A stretch of 64,000 nucleotides of DNA, from contig NZ_KI912532.1 of assembly GCF_000519045.1 (NCBI RefSeq), positions 1,116,001-1,180,000 of the forward strand. Direction: 5' to 3'. Source of the stretch: Dechloromonas agitata is5 (GTDB taxonomy: Bacteria; Pseudomonadota; Gammaproteobacteria; Burkholderiales; Rhodocyclaceae). The notes below the pieces were generated by a model, which was given only the letters and a program-made list of their open reading frames with translations, searched no databases and was not told where the DNA came from. Below are positions 7,701 to 16,031 of the stretch, one piece after another; within the stretch, counting starts at the first letter, position 1; the number at the start of each line of letters is the position of its first letter. The translations under genes and the position numbers were made by a program.

Positions 7701-9782
7701 GTGCTCGATTTCCAGCCGCAGGGCGACATTCCGGCGCTCGGCGATATTGACCGCGGAGGCGATCAGCACCGGCTGGCCGAAATAGTCGGCGTCGTGCAGC
7801 CGGACTTCGACCGGGAAGACCTGTTCTCTGGCATCGCGAACCAGGGCTTCAAGGGTTTGCGGCGTGCCGGCGAGGGCCAAGCCGATGTGCCGGTCGACTG
7901 TTTCCGGCTCGCACCGGCCGGGGAGCAGGAACAGGTCGTGGCTCCGGCCGATCAACTGGTCGCGCGGCAAGCCGAACAGCTGCTCGGCGCTGGTGTTGGC
8001 GAACAGGAAGCGATGATCGGCTCCGAGGATGAAGAGGGCTTCCCCGACACTGTCGAAAATACCGCGGAAGGTGCTCAGGCTGCTGTTCAATTCCTGGGCA
8101 TTGCGCTGGTGTTCGACGACCAGCGCGGTGAGCTGGGCGCCCTGGGTGACGAGGTCGAGATAATCCTCATGCGGCCGGGCCGGCGTCCGGTAGTAGGCGG
8201 TGAAGGTGCCGAGCAGCTGGCCGCGTGCGCCGAGCACTGGTTCCGACCAGCAGGCCGAGAAATCGCCTTGGTGGGCCAGTTCACGATAATCGACCCAGTT
8301 CGGGTGTTCGAAGACATTGCCGACGATGATGCGCTGGCGCAGGGCGGCGGCTGCGCCGGAGGAGGCAACACCGGGGGCGATGAGCATGCCGTCCACCGCC
8401 TTGCTGAAGCCCGGCGGCAGGCTGGGTGCAGCACCCGGATGCAGATGCCGGCCACTGTCGTCGGCGAGCAGGATGGCGCAGCGCCAGCCAGGCATCTCGG
8501 CCTCGAAAGAGCGGGCGATCAGGTCCAGCACCTCGGCCAGCGGCTGGCCGCCAATCAGCGCTGCGAGGGCGGTGTTGCGCAGGCGCATGGCGTCGGTGGC
8601 ACGCTGGCGATGCGAGATGTCCTGGGAGAAACCCACCATGCCGAGCAGTTCGCCGTCCTCGTCGACGACTGGCGCCTTGTAGGTTTCGTGCCAGACGGCA
8701 TGTTCGTCTACAACGATGGGTTCGGTGATCACCCTGTTGCGGCGGCTATCCATCACCATCCGGTCATCGGTGCGATAGCGGTCGGCCAGTTCGGCGGGCC
8801 AGATGTCGAGATCGGATTTGCCGATCAGGGTGTCGACGGCCAGGCCGGCGACGTCGGCCATGGCCTTGTTGGCTGTCAGGAAGCGCGACTCGGTGTCCTT
8901 CAGCCAGACCGGGAAAGGGAAATTGTCGAGCAGGGCGCGTTGGTAGCGGGCCTGGCGGGCGGCTTCGCCCTGCAGCTGGTCGCGCGAATCGGCGATGGAT
9001 TTCCGTTCGTTGATCATCCGGTCGAGCAGATCGAGCTTGAGCGGGCTCATCAGGGCGTGTTCGGAGAGCAGGCCGACCAGTTGCCCGGCGGTATCGACCA
9101 CCGGCAGGTGGCGGATGCCATGCGTCAACATCAGCCGGGCGGCTTCGGCCAGCGGACGGTCGTTGACGATGGTGATGGCCGGGCGGCTCATGACCCGGGC
9201 CAGTGGCGGGTTCTGCTCACCGTTCAGGAAAAAGCGGACGACATCGTGTTCGGTGACGACACCGAGCGCTTGGCTGCCATCGACCACGACAGCGCAACTG
9301 CCGCGCACAGCGGCCATCGCATTCACCGCCGCGTCGAGTCCGGCGTCCCCCGGCAGCCGAGGGAAGGTTTGCTCCATCAGCGTGTCGACCGCGTTCAGGT
9401 GCATGAAAAAATCGGGGCCGAGGTGCTTGCGGAAGTCGGATTCGTTGACGATGCCGAGCGGCTGGCCGTCCGGGGCGACGACCACGATGCGCCGGATGCC
9501 AAGCCTCGCCGCCTCGCGATAGGCTTGGCGGAAGTCGGTGTCGGCCGAGACGGCATGCACCGGGCTGGACATCGCATCGCCGGCGCGCTGCTCGGGGGAG
9601 CCGCGGCGCTGCACGAGGCGCAGGATGTCGCGTTCGGTGATGATGCCCACGGCCCGGTCGGCATCGACGACGATGACCGACGAGACGCTGGTCGCCAGCA
9701 TGTGCGCGGCCACCTCCCGGAGTCGGGTGGCGGGTGTAACACGGTCGCTGCGGCTTGTGATCAGCTCGACTATTTTGGGCAC
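4776..9782 (-). CDS. Giant CBS-PAS-GAF-GGDEF-EAL-CZB signalling protein
   Basis: A 1668-residue protein with no transmembrane segment or signal peptide. Domains in order (by eye): four CBS repeats as two Bateman modules (about 1-245), PAS (275-395), GAF-like (400-560), PAS (570-685), GAF (695-850), PAS (865-970), PAS (980-1095), GGDEF (1105-1265), EAL (1285-1540) and a C-terminal CZB zinc-binding domain (about 1555-1650). GGDEF is intact, with an RxxD inhibitory site 5 residues upstream (RGGDTVARLGGDEF). The EAL side keeps AEALIRW, a DDFGTGYSS motif and the AEGVE motif. Both c-di-GMP synthesis and hydrolysis are therefore possible. CZB is supported by DHKRW, CRFSHWLDG and a later HEIH. CBS domains suggest nucleotide sensing and CZB zinc or redox sensing. 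Start is GTG with AGGAGG about 7 bases away. Confidence 0.9.
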   Translation of the reverse strand: MPKIVELITSRSDRVTPATRLREVAAHMLATSVSSVIVVDADRAVGIITERDILRLVQRRGSPEQRAGDAMSSPVHAVSADTDFRQAYREAARLGIRRIVVVAPDGQPLGIVNESDFRKHLGPDFFMHLNAVDTLMEQTFPRLPGDAGLDAAVNAMAAVRGSCAVVVDGSQALGVVTEHDVVRFFLNGEQNPPLARVMSRPAITIVNDRPLAEAARLMLTHGIRHLPVVDTAGQLVGLLSEHALMSPLKLDLLDRMINERKSIADSRDQLQGEAARQARYQRALLDNFPFPVWLKDTESRFLTANKAMADVAGLAVDTLIGKSDLDIWPAELADRYRTDDRMVMDSRRNRVITEPIVVDEHAVWHETYKAPVVDEDGELLGMVGFSQDISHRQRATDAMRLRNTALAALIGGQPLAEVLDLIARSFEAEMPGWRCAILLADDSGRHLHPGAAPSLPPGFSKAVDGMLIAPGVASSGAAAALRQRIIVGNVFEHPNWVDYRELAHQGDFSACWSEPVLGARGQLLGTFTAYYRTPARPHEDYLDLVTQGAQLTALVVEHQRNAQELNSSLSTFRGIFDSVGEALFILGADHRFLFANTSAEQLFGLPRDQLIGRSHDLFLLPGRCEPETVDRHIGLALAGTPQTLEALVRDAREQVFPVEVRLHDADYFGQPVLIASAVNIAERRNVALRLEIEHDLAQCLATDADREALLAALLKATLRFPELDAGGIYRRLADDSYGLFTERGLSPEFIDQARLFPADTAFAQLANQGQPVCMPATSEEASEESTPLDAATLRAEGLRCLMQLPVRLGSRTELCLLLAGRQSSQVAPSTRQALEALGSYFGQTLQRLEHQEETRRLQQNLSGIFDTLADFIFVLDLDNHILHYNRAVAETLGYGTAALRCQPILAIHPENLRDIAERSLADVIAGRSVSCPLPMLRADGTEIQVETRIASGYWDGKPALIAIAQDISERLIAEERQRLAASVFDNAHEGIMITDPAGHIVEVNSTFTELTGYTRDEALGKTPDLLKSGHHEPAFYHEMWAKIAADGFWRGEVWNRKKTGEIFVEQLTISTVRNRRGAITHYVAIFTDITLIKQHQQRLEHLAHFDALTQLPNRMLLGDRLQQAKAQAERSGKMLAVCYLDLDNFKPINDEFGHAVGDYLLVDVAQRLKTSVRGGDTVARLGGDEFVLLIGNLGNLGECDHAMARVVNAIAQPFRVSQRQVNVSASIGVTLYPNDSADSDTLLRHADQAMYAAKQAGRNRYHLFDPENDRRARARRDELGRIRAGLAKGEFHLHYQPKVDMRKGVVIGAEALIRWQHPERGLLPPRDFLPAVEDSEAAIELGEWVINEALRQIDAWQRDHGLKLAVSINIAGNHLQHPGFSQRLGELLAHYPAVSPRQIELEVLETAALEDVGTTAALFAECRNLGVSFALDDFGTGYSSLTYFRRLPADLLKIDQSFVRDMLDNPDDLAIVEGVIGLTQAFRRAVIAEGVETVEHGLVLLLLGCDMAQGYGIARPMPPEALPDWIANFQPDELWNLATAFNWSRDDLPMLIAEVDHKRWMRALHASLDDASGSTEPPPLDPHACRFSHWLDGADSRRYVGIPASHEIHGLHARVHDIGRRLVAQHQADDQASVATLREELRQTSEQLAAAIQTIQTETLIGAQRIRR

Positions 9783-9801
9783 AGACCCCTCCTGTGCCTT
9801 G

Positions 9802-9843
9802 ATTCTAGAATGAATTTTGCTGGCAAATGCTGATGGCCATCAA
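9802..9843 (-). promoter_or_regulatory. FNR-type class II promoter of the giant c-di-GMP protein
   Basis: CTGAT-GGCC-ATCAA (one mismatch to the FNR consensus) lies at 9830-9843, and a -10 element TAGAAT (minus strand) at 9807-9802. A start near 9795 puts the box centre at -41.5, the same geometry as the ccm promoter. Expression would be tied to low oxygen. Confidence 0.65.
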
Positions 9844-9996
9844 ATGTATACGCCGGCCTCTTGGGGCGGGGTGGAATCGATCCTTGCAGCCTGGCAGCTG
9901 ACTTTCCGGAAATTCATACTCTGTCGCTCGCCATCCCCTTCGTCACGGGCTGCCAGAGGCTTGATCCGTAAGGTTTGTCGGCGCCTGCCGGTACTG

Positions 9997-10012
9997 TGGC
10001 ACATGCCTTGCA
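9997..10012 (+). promoter_or_regulatory. Sigma-54 promoter upstream of hupK-hypA-hypB
   Basis: TGGCACA-TGCC-TTGCA matches the -24/-12 consensus TGGCACG-N4-TTGCA at every position but one, with exact spacing. It points toward hupK, 161 bases upstream of its ATG. HoxA, encoded at 38.8 kb, is a sigma-54 activator with a GAFTGA motif and is the natural partner. Confidence 0.8.
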
Positions 10013-10172
10013 CCAGCGGGGCGGCATACAGAAAAATGACTCCGATCACCTCATCGACACCGCCTTGCCCGCCGGGGCATCGCAGCGCAACAAGCATGTC
10101 TCGACAGCGGCGGCCGACAAGCCTAAGCTTCGCGCCCATGCAAACCCCAGCCTTACTTGCGATGGTGGCGGC

Positions 10173-11084
10173 ATGACCACGGCAGGCCAATTGCGCGTCA
10201 GCGCCCGTTTTGCCGACTGTCAGATCGACGACCTGACGGTCGACCTGCAGCGGCCGTCTGTGGCGCGCCTCTTCATCGGCCAGTTGCCGGACGTCGTCAT
10301 CAAGACTGTGCCCTACCTGTTTACCCTGTGTTCGCATGCCCAGCGGGCGGCGGCGCAGGCGGCGGTCAATGCGGCGCTCGGCGAAACGCCGCGCCCGCCG
10401 GAGCAGGAAGCCCTGTGGCTTGAGGTGTTGCATGAGAACCTGTGGCGCCTGCTGCTCGACTGGCCGGTTGCGGTCGGCTTGCCCCCGGCGCGCGAGGCTT
10501 TCATCGCCTGGCGGGCGCTTCGGCAGGATGCGGGCTGTGTCGCGCAGACCCGTGACCTGATCGAACAGACCCTGCGTCCCCTGGTCGCGGCATGCCGTGA
10601 GCGCCTGGCGGCGGCGACCGGCGATATGGCTGCGATCACGCCGGCCCCTGACTCCCGCCTCGATGCCGAAGCCTGGCTGGCCTACTGGCGGGGGGAGGTT
10701 GCCGAACCACCGCCCTTGCCCGTGCCGGCCTCCGTCCTGGCTGCCTATCTCGCCCGTCAGGCCGAGGTCGAGGCTGCCGTGACGGCGTTGGCCGATGGGC
10801 TGCCCTTCCCGATCGCGCGGGCCGGCAGTGCCGGCTGGGGTGTCGGCCAGACGCTGACAGCGCGCGGCCGCCTGACCCATGCCGTGCATGTCGTCGAGGG
10901 CCGGGTGGCGCGCTACCGGGTCCAGGCGCCGACCGACGGGTTCTTCGCCGACGCGACGGCGCTCGCCGCGCTGCTTGCCAATCGCCGATTCGTTGGCCTG
11001 GATCAAGCCCGTCAGGCACTCGAACAGGCGATACTGGCGCTTGATCCCTGTCTGCCCTACACGCTGGAAGTTCACGATGCATGA
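10173..11084 (+). CDS. hupK: Hydrogenase maturation protein HupK/HoxV-like
   Basis: 303 residues, related to hydrogenase large subunits but shortened. HupK/HoxV proteins act as a scaffold during Fe(CN)2CO cofactor assembly for uptake hydrogenases. The C-terminus [15 protein letters not shown] resembles the DPCxxC...H ending of large subunits but has only the first cysteine. The N-terminal RICGxC motif is absent, so it cannot hold a complete NiFe site. The start at MTTAGQLRV was chosen because the upstream in-frame stretch does not look coding. It overlaps hypA by 8 bases. Confidence 0.75.
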   Translation: MTTAGQLRVSARFADCQIDDLTVDLQRPSVARLFIGQLPDVVIKTVPYLFTLCSHAQRAAAQAAVNAALGETPRPPEQEALWLEVLHENLWRLLLDWPVAVGLPPAREAFIAWRALRQDAGCVAQTRDLIEQTLRPLVAACRERLAAATGDMAAITPAPDSRLDAEAWLAYWRGEVAEPPPLPVPASVLAAYLARQAEVEAAVTALADGLPFPIARAGSAGWGVGQTLTARGRLTHAVHVVEGRVARYRVQAPTDGFFADATALAALLANRRFVGLDQARQALEQAILALDPCLPYTLEVHDA

Positions 11085-11418
11085 AATGTCGCTCGCCGAG
11101 GGCGTGCTGCAAATCGTCGAAGAGACGGCCCGGCGCGAAAACGCCCGGCGCATCAAGCTGGTCGTGCTGGAAATCGGCCGTCTGTCCTCGGTGCAACCGG
11201 ATGCGCTGCGCTTTTGCTTCGATGCCGTGACCCGGGGCAGCATGGCCGACGGGACGACGCTGGATATCGTCGATGTGCCGGGCAGCGGCTGGTGCCTGCA
11301 ATGCATGGCGACGGTACCGATGCAGGAGCTCTACGGCGCCTGCCCGACCTGCGGCAGTCACCAGGTGCAGCCGACCGGCGGTACGGAGATGCGGGTCAAG
11401 GAAATCGAAATCGAATAA
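11077..11418 (+). CDS. hypA: Nickel metallochaperone HypA
   Basis: Delivers nickel with HypB to the hydrogenase large-subunit precursor. 113 residues, normal length. The N-terminal MHEMSL carries the nickel-binding His2. The zinc site has two CxxC pairs (C73/C76 and C89/C92). It is translationally coupled to hupK and followed 11 bases later by hypB, with the RBS AAAGGAG in between. Confidence 0.96.
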   Translation: MHEMSLAEGVLQIVEETARRENARRIKLVVLEIGRLSSVQPDALRFCFDAVTRGSMADGTTLDIVDVPGSGWCLQCMATVPMQELYGACPTCGSHQVQPTGGTEMRVKEIEIE

Positions 11419-11429
11419 AGGAGACGAGG

Positions 11430-12503
11430 ATGTGTACGGTTTGCGGCTGCGGGGCAGGTGAAGTGAAGATCGAAGGCGGGGCGCACGAGCACACCCACGT
11501 CCATGAAGACGGTACGGTGCATACGCACAGCCACGGTCATGAGCACGAGCATGCGCACAGCCATGATGCCGCCGGGCTGACCGGTGCCCATGCCCATCCG
11601 CACACGCACGCCGATGGCACGACGCATGTCCATGAGCACGTGCATCAGGGGGAGCATGACCACGATCACGGCCATGAACACAGCCACGATCATCACCACC
11701 ACGAGCATGCCGTCGGCGGCGACCTCGACTACGGCACCGGTCCGGCCCGCGCCCATGTGCCGGGCATGAGCCAGGCGCGCATGGTGCAGATCGAGCAGGA
11801 CATCCTGTCCAAGAACAACACCTACGCCGCCGCCAACCGAGTCTGGTTCGACGAGCGCGGCATCTTCGCGCTGAACCTGGTGTCCAGCCCCGGTTCCGGC
11901 AAGACGACCCTGCTCTGCAAGACCATCGAGCTGCTCAAGAACAAGGTGGCGATCAATGTCGTCGAAGGCGACCAGCAGACCGCCAACGACGCCGAGCGCA
12001 TCCGCGCCACCGGCGTGCCGGCGCTGCAGATCAACACCGGCAAGGGCTGTCACCTCGACGGTCACATGGTCGGCCACGCCATGCAACGCCTGCAGCCGAA
12101 GGATGGGTCGCTGTTCCTGATCGAGAACGTCGGCAACCTCGTCTGCCCGGCCGCTTTCGATCTCGGCGAGCATCACAAGGTGGCGATCCTGTCGGTGACC
12201 GAAGGCGAGGACAAGCCGCTCAAGTACCCGGACATGTTCGCCGCGGCCGATGTCATGCTGCTCAACAAGGTCGACCTGCTACCCTATCTGAGCTTCGACG
12301 CCGACCTGGCCGAAGCCAACGCCCGCCGCGTCAATCCGCACCTGGCCATTTTCCGCGTTTCGGCGACCAGCGGCGATGGCCTCTCTGCCTGGCTGGACTG
12401 GATCGAAGCCGGGCTGGAGGCGCAACGAGCCAGGCACGGCGAGAGCATCGATGCGCTGAAGGCGCGGATTGCCGAACTGGAGCGACAACTGGCGGCCAGG
12501 TAA
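11430..12503 (+). CDS. hypB: Nickel-handling GTPase HypB with long histidine-rich region
   Basis: GTPase that stores nickel and drives its insertion into the hydrogenase (357 residues). The N-terminal CTVCGCG matches the CxxCGC high-affinity nickel motif of some HypB proteins. It is followed by a very histidine-rich stretch (about residues 18-100, repeated HxH and HD pairs) that probably buffers nickel. The GTPase domain has a [12 protein letters not shown]-loop, [12 protein letters not shown], the zinc/nickel residues in GKGCHLD, and NKVDL. A C-terminal coiled segment ([10 protein letters not shown]) follows. It is the last gene of hupK-hypAB; the next gene (narL) converges on it. Confidence 0.96.
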   Translation: MCTVCGCGAGEVKIEGGAHEHTHVHEDGTVHTHSHGHEHEHAHSHDAAGLTGAHAHPHTHADGTTHVHEHVHQGEHDHDHGHEHSHDHHHHEHAVGGDLDYGTGPARAHVPGMSQARMVQIEQDILSKNNTYAAANRVWFDERGIFALNLVSSPGSGKTTLLCKTIELLKNKVAINVVEGDQQTANDAERIRATGVPALQINTGKGCHLDGHMVGHAMQRLQPKDGSLFLIENVGNLVCPAAFDLGEHHKVAILSVTEGEDKPLKYPDMFAAADVMLLNKVDLLPYLSFDADLAEANARRVNPHLAIFRVSATSGDGLSAWLDWIEAGLEAQRARHGESIDALKARIAELERQLAAR

Positions 12504-12601
12504 GGGCGGCCAGCCACCAACGATACCCGGATGAATGCTGGTCGCTTGCCCCGTGCGATGCGGTTTCTGCCGCCTCGCTCAGGGCAACTCAGGCCGTCGA
12601 T

Positions 12602-13279
12602 TCAAGGCTTGTCCGCGTAGCCGTGTTCCACCGCGTAGAGTGCGGCCTGCACCCGGCTGCGCAGGCAGGTTTTCTTGAAGATGTTCTGGATGTGAATCTT
12701 CACGGTACTTTCCGCCACGCCCAGTGCGGCGGCGAGTTCCCGGTTGGTCTGGCCGCGTGCCAGGCCGCGCAGGACCTCCTTTTCGCGGGGCGACATTTCT
12801 TCGCGTTGCGCCTCGATCACGACCTCATCCGGTTGTTGTGCCTGAAGATGTCGAACTAATCGAGAAGTCATTTTCGGCGAAATGATCGATTCGCCGCGAT
12901 GGATCTTCAGCAAGGCATCGACCAGCGTGTCCGCCGCGATGTTTTTCAGGATATACCCGGCGGCGCCTTCCCTCAGGCACTCAATCAGATCGTTCGCATC
13001 TTCCGAGACGGTCAGCATCACGACTTTCGCCTCAGGCGCGGACTCCCCGATCAGCCTGAGCGCTTCGCGACCGGAAATGCCGGGCATGTGGATGTCCATC
13101 AGGACGATGTCCGGCTTCAGCGATTCGGTTCGCTTGACGCCTTCCAGGCCATCTGCCACCTCGCCCAGCACGATAAATTGATCGCTTTGCTCAAGCAGGA
13201 CCCTGACGCCACTGCTGAACAGCAGATGATCGTCGACAATCAATACCCTGATCTTTTCCATGGCCATTCTGTTTTCCAT
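12602..13279 (-). CDS. narL: Nitrate/nitrite response regulator NarL
   Basis: 225-residue response regulator of the NarL/FixJ class. The receiver domain has D62 as the phosphorylation site in VLMDIHMPG and a C-terminal LuxR-type helix-turn-helix (MSPREKEVLRGLARGQTN). ATG 13279 was preferred over an in-frame TTG one codon upstream because AGGAA is well placed for it. It lies 16 bases downstream of narX on the same strand, so it is the probable partner of NarX in controlling the neighbouring nar genes. Confidence 0.92.
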   Translation of the reverse strand: MENRMAMEKIRVLIVDDHLLFSSGVRVLLEQSDQFIVLGEVADGLEGVKRTESLKPDIVLMDIHMPGISGREALRLIGESAPEAKVVMLTVSEDANDLIECLREGAAGYILKNIAADTLVDALLKIHRGESIISPKMTSRLVRHLQAQQPDEVVIEAQREEMSPREKEVLRGLARGQTNRELAAALGVAESTVKIHIQNIFKKTCLRSRVQAALYAVEHGYADKP

Positions 13280-13295
13280 CAAGATTCCTGCCTGG

Positions 13296-15242
13296 TCACA
13301 CTTCCAGTATGACCGTTGTACCTTGCCCGGGACGGGATTCTATGCCGCATCGTGCACCGACCCGTGAGGCGCGTTCCTTCATGATCTTCAGCCCGACGTG
13401 CCCCCCTTTTTCGATGACGTCCTCCGGGTCGAAACCGACGCCGTTATCGCTGACAGTGATGATTGTCTTGTCGGCATTGCGTTCGACGCGGATGTCGACC
13501 TGGGTCGCTTGCGCATGCTTGCGGATGTTGGACAGGGATTCCTGAACAATGTGCAGTACCTGCAGCTGTTTGTCAGGCTCAAGTGGTGCGCGTTTACCGG
13601 CGGACAGGAAGCTGACCGGAATTTCCGTCTGCAATTCAAAGCGGTCGACGGCGGTCCGGATCGCCGCATCGAGATCGTGCCCCGCCCCGGCTTGCGTCCG
13701 GAAGTGCAGCAGCAGCTCGCGGACATCTTCATAACTCTCCTTGACCCCCTGGCGAATCTGATCGAGCGCCTTTTGTGCCTGTTCCGGGCGGCCGTTATCC
13801 ATGGCACCCTGCAACAGCTTGACCTGAATATTCAGGAAGGACAGCGCTTGCGCAATCGAGTCGTGGAGTTCCTGGGCCAGCAAGTTGCGTTCTTCGGCAA
13901 TCGCGTGTTCCCTGTCCCTTGAGCGCAGGCGCTGAAATTCGACCGCCACGCCCAAATGCCGCCCCAGGGTTTCGAGCATCGATTGTTCTGACGGCGAGAA
14001 CACTCGTTCAGATTTGAAGAACAGGTTGAAAATGCCGATCACAAAGGCATCGTGATTGATCATGAAGGCGCTGACGGTACGAAAACCCATGTTGGAGCAT
14101 AGCTTGGGGGACGTATCGGCATCGCTGGTCGGATCGACGATGACTGGCAGGCCTTTCTCTGCCGCGTCACCGCAAATGCATTCACCACAGCGGATGGCCA
14201 TTTCACGGGAAAGGAAATCGACCGGCAGTCCGGTGTGCGCCACCATGTACATGTCGCCGTTGGTTTCACTGGTCAGCCGGACCGAGCCCGCATCGGCGCC
14301 GATGGCTTGGGTCACATGACTGATGAAACTGGCGCACAAGGTATCGAGATCGTTGGCCTCATTGATGATGGCTGTGACACCGTACATCAAGGCCAGTTGC
14401 GCGTTGCGCTCCTCGAGGGAGGAGGTTTTGGAGGCGACCAGGTTTTCCAGGTTGCCATAGAACTGCTGGAGGTGGGCCGCCATCAGGTTGAAGCCGGCCG
14501 CGACAGCCCCGAATTCATCGCGCGTCCTGACCGGCAGCCGGGCCCCGAAGTCGCTCTGGGTCATGTGCTGGATCCCGGTGTGAATCTGGTCCAGGGGCCG
14601 GATCACGTGGATGAAAAAGAAGCGAATCAGGATCAGGGTGCCGAGCAAGGCGAGTGCCAGCAGGGTGATCTGGATGACGCGCAACAGGTTGGTGCTGTAC
14701 GTGTAGTTATGCTCCATGCGCGTGACCAGATTGTTGATCTGGCCCACGAACCCGCCGACCCATTGGCGATAGGCATCCGCGAACTGGCTGGCGTCGGCAT
14801 TGCCATAAGCGCGAAGATACTGCGTGATCAGTTGTCGGCCGTGCAGTTTCCACTCCCTGTGGAGTGTCTGTATCTCGGCCAGCGTTTCCGCATCATGCGG
14901 CGCAGCCAACGGTCGGGCCGGGTCGCCACATTCGAGGTCCTTCAAAATTTCGTCGAATCTGTCCAGTTCCGACTGGAGTTCGGCGTACGTCGCCCGGTCC
15001 TGGCCGTTGTCGCCACCGGTCATCAGATAGCCGATCAGATAGGCGCGCATGCGCTGGCTTCCGGCATCGTTGATGGCCGCCGCGCTGCCCTCGAGGTGCC
15101 ATGACACGTAGAGCGTCGTGCTGATGGCGGCGACGGCGACAAAGAAGAACAGGATCAGCAGCCCGGTGATCTTGCTGGCGAGTCTTTCAGGGCTTTCCAG
15201 GGAGGATTCACGGTCGGTATCAATGATGGCGTTTTTCATCAT
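13296..15242 (-). CDS. narX: Nitrate/nitrite sensor histidine kinase NarX
   Basis: 648-residue membrane histidine kinase. TM1 is at about 25-47 and TM2 at about 187-209. Between them lies a periplasmic helical sensor whose P-box (INDAGSQRMRAYLIG, about 57-71) matches the nitrate-binding motif of NarX. HAMP (about 210-262), a GAF-like region with a cysteine cluster (C352, C355, C357, C382), and the HisKA_3-type kinase with H460 in AQELHDSIAQ follow. The ATPase ends in NVGFDPED-type and GHVGLKIM motifs. It starts 25 bases after the intrinsic terminator of narI, so expression may depend on readthrough. Confidence 0.93.
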   Translation of the reverse strand: MMKNAIIDTDRESSLESPERLASKITGLLILFFFVAVAAISTTLYVSWHLEGSAAAINDAGSQRMRAYLIGYLMTGGDNGQDRATYAELQSELDRFDEILKDLECGDPARPLAAPHDAETLAEIQTLHREWKLHGRQLITQYLRAYGNADASQFADAYRQWVGGFVGQINNLVTRMEHNYTYSTNLLRVIQITLLALALLGTLILIRFFFIHVIRPLDQIHTGIQHMTQSDFGARLPVRTRDEFGAVAAGFNLMAAHLQQFYGNLENLVASKTSSLEERNAQLALMYGVTAIINEANDLDTLCASFISHVTQAIGADAGSVRLTSETNGDMYMVAHTGLPVDFLSREMAIRCGECICGDAAEKGLPVIVDPTSDADTSPKLCSNMGFRTVSAFMINHDAFVIGIFNLFFKSERVFSPSEQSMLETLGRHLGVAVEFQRLRSRDREHAIAEERNLLAQELHDSIAQALSFLNIQVKLLQGAMDNGRPEQAQKALDQIRQGVKESYEDVRELLLHFRTQAGAGHDLDAAIRTAVDRFELQTEIPVSFLSAGKRAPLEPDKQLQVLHIVQESLSNIRKHAQATQVDIRVERNADKTIITVSDNGVGFDPEDVIEKGGHVGLKIMKERASRVGARCGIESRPGQGTTVILEV

Positions 15243-15266
15243 GATTGTTTATCCCATGAACCTGTT

Positions 15267-15305
15267 AAAAAAGCCATCCAGCCCCGGTACCGGGGGCAGG
15301 ATGGC
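15267..15305 (-). terminator. Intrinsic terminator between narI and narX
   Basis: On the minus strand GCCATCC...GGATGGC encloses an inner GC-rich palindrome (CCCCGGTACCGGGG) at 15273-15305, followed by six T. It lies 24 bases after the narI stop and 24 bases before the narX ATG. It should strongly reduce read-through from narGHJI into narXL. Confidence 0.85.
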
Positions 15306-15328
15306 GATGCGGCCTGTGTCCAGCCAGA

Positions 15329-16018
15329 TCAGCTGGTCCGCTTGGCACGGACGATCTGGTAGGAGCGGGCGACGTAATTCAGGGGGGCCGTCAGCACATG
15401 GACCAACCGGGTGAACGGGAAGACCAGGAAAACGGTCAGACCGAAGAACATGTGGAGCTTGAAAATCGGATCGACGCCATCCAGCAGTTCGGGCTGCGGG
15501 TTCAGCGTCAGGATGCTCTGCACCCAGGCCGACAGGGCCAGCATCACCGTCGCGTCGCCGTGGTTGGCGTGGCCGACTGAGACCGGCAGCGTCGACAGGC
15601 CGAGCACCAGCGTCACCATCAGCCAGGACAGGATGAAGATGTCGGAGGCGCGGCTGCTTGCCCGGACGCGCGTGTTGAACATGCGGCGCAGCCACAGGAT
15701 GCCGCCGCCGATCAGGCACATCACGCCGAACACCGAGCCGGCCATGATGGCCAGCCATTGGTGCTGCATGTCGGTCACGCCGAGCGCCAGCCACAGGCCG
15801 TGCGGCAGGACGAGGCCGGCGAAATGGCCGCCGAAGATGGAGAGGATGCCGATGTGGAAGAAGTTGCTGGCGAGCAGCATGCCCTTGTTGGAAAGCAACT
15901 GCGAGGAGTCGGTTTTCCAAGTGTATTGCTCGCTGTCGTAGCGGATCCAGCTGCCGATGACGAACACGGTCAGGGCGATGTACGGGTAGACCGCGAAGAT
16001 GAGTTTTTGCAGGTTCAT
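15329..16018 (-). CDS. narI: Nitrate reductase cytochrome b subunit NarI
   Basis: Membrane anchor (229 residues, five transmembrane helices) that carries two b hemes and oxidises quinol for NarGH. Typical histidines are present in the helix FFHIGILSIFGGHF (residues about 53-66) and in the C-terminal KLHMFFGLT and TRLVHVLTAP segments. It is the last gene of narGHJI, 13 bases after narJ, with an intrinsic terminator 24 bases beyond its stop. Confidence 0.96.
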   Translation of the reverse strand: MNLQKLIFAVYPYIALTVFVIGSWIRYDSEQYTWKTDSSQLLSNKGMLLASNFFHIGILSIFGGHFAGLVLPHGLWLALGVTDMQHQWLAIMAGSVFGVMCLIGGGILWLRRMFNTRVRASSRASDIFILSWLMVTLVLGLSTLPVSVGHANHGDATVMLALSAWVQSILTLNPQPELLDGVDPIFKLHMFFGLTVFLVFPFTRLVHVLTAPLNYVARSYQIVRAKRTS

Positions 16019-16031
16019 GATCGTTCTCTCG

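Larger units (their letters stand above)
9783..10172. other. Intergenic region between the giant signalling gene and hupK
   Basis: 390 bases between two divergently transcribed genes. The left part holds the FNR-type promoter of the signalling protein and the middle holds the sigma-54 promoter of hupK-hypAB. The roughly 160-base stretch from that promoter to hupK shows no convincing gene; an in-frame extension of hupK exists but lacks family-like residues. Confidence 0.6.

Noticed and set aside
5613..9833. Two long plus-strand frames opposite the giant signalling gene
   Set aside because: Shadow frames; the minus strand holds recognisable CBS, PAS, GGDEF and EAL motifs.
9975..10172. N-terminal extension of HupK by 66 codons
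   Set aside because: Begins upstream of the predicted sigma-54 transcription start and lacks family-like sequence.
11430..11760. DNA repeat in the CAC/CAT-rich start of hypB
   Set aside because: Explained by the protein-level histidine-rich nickel-storage region, not by a separate DNA repeat element.
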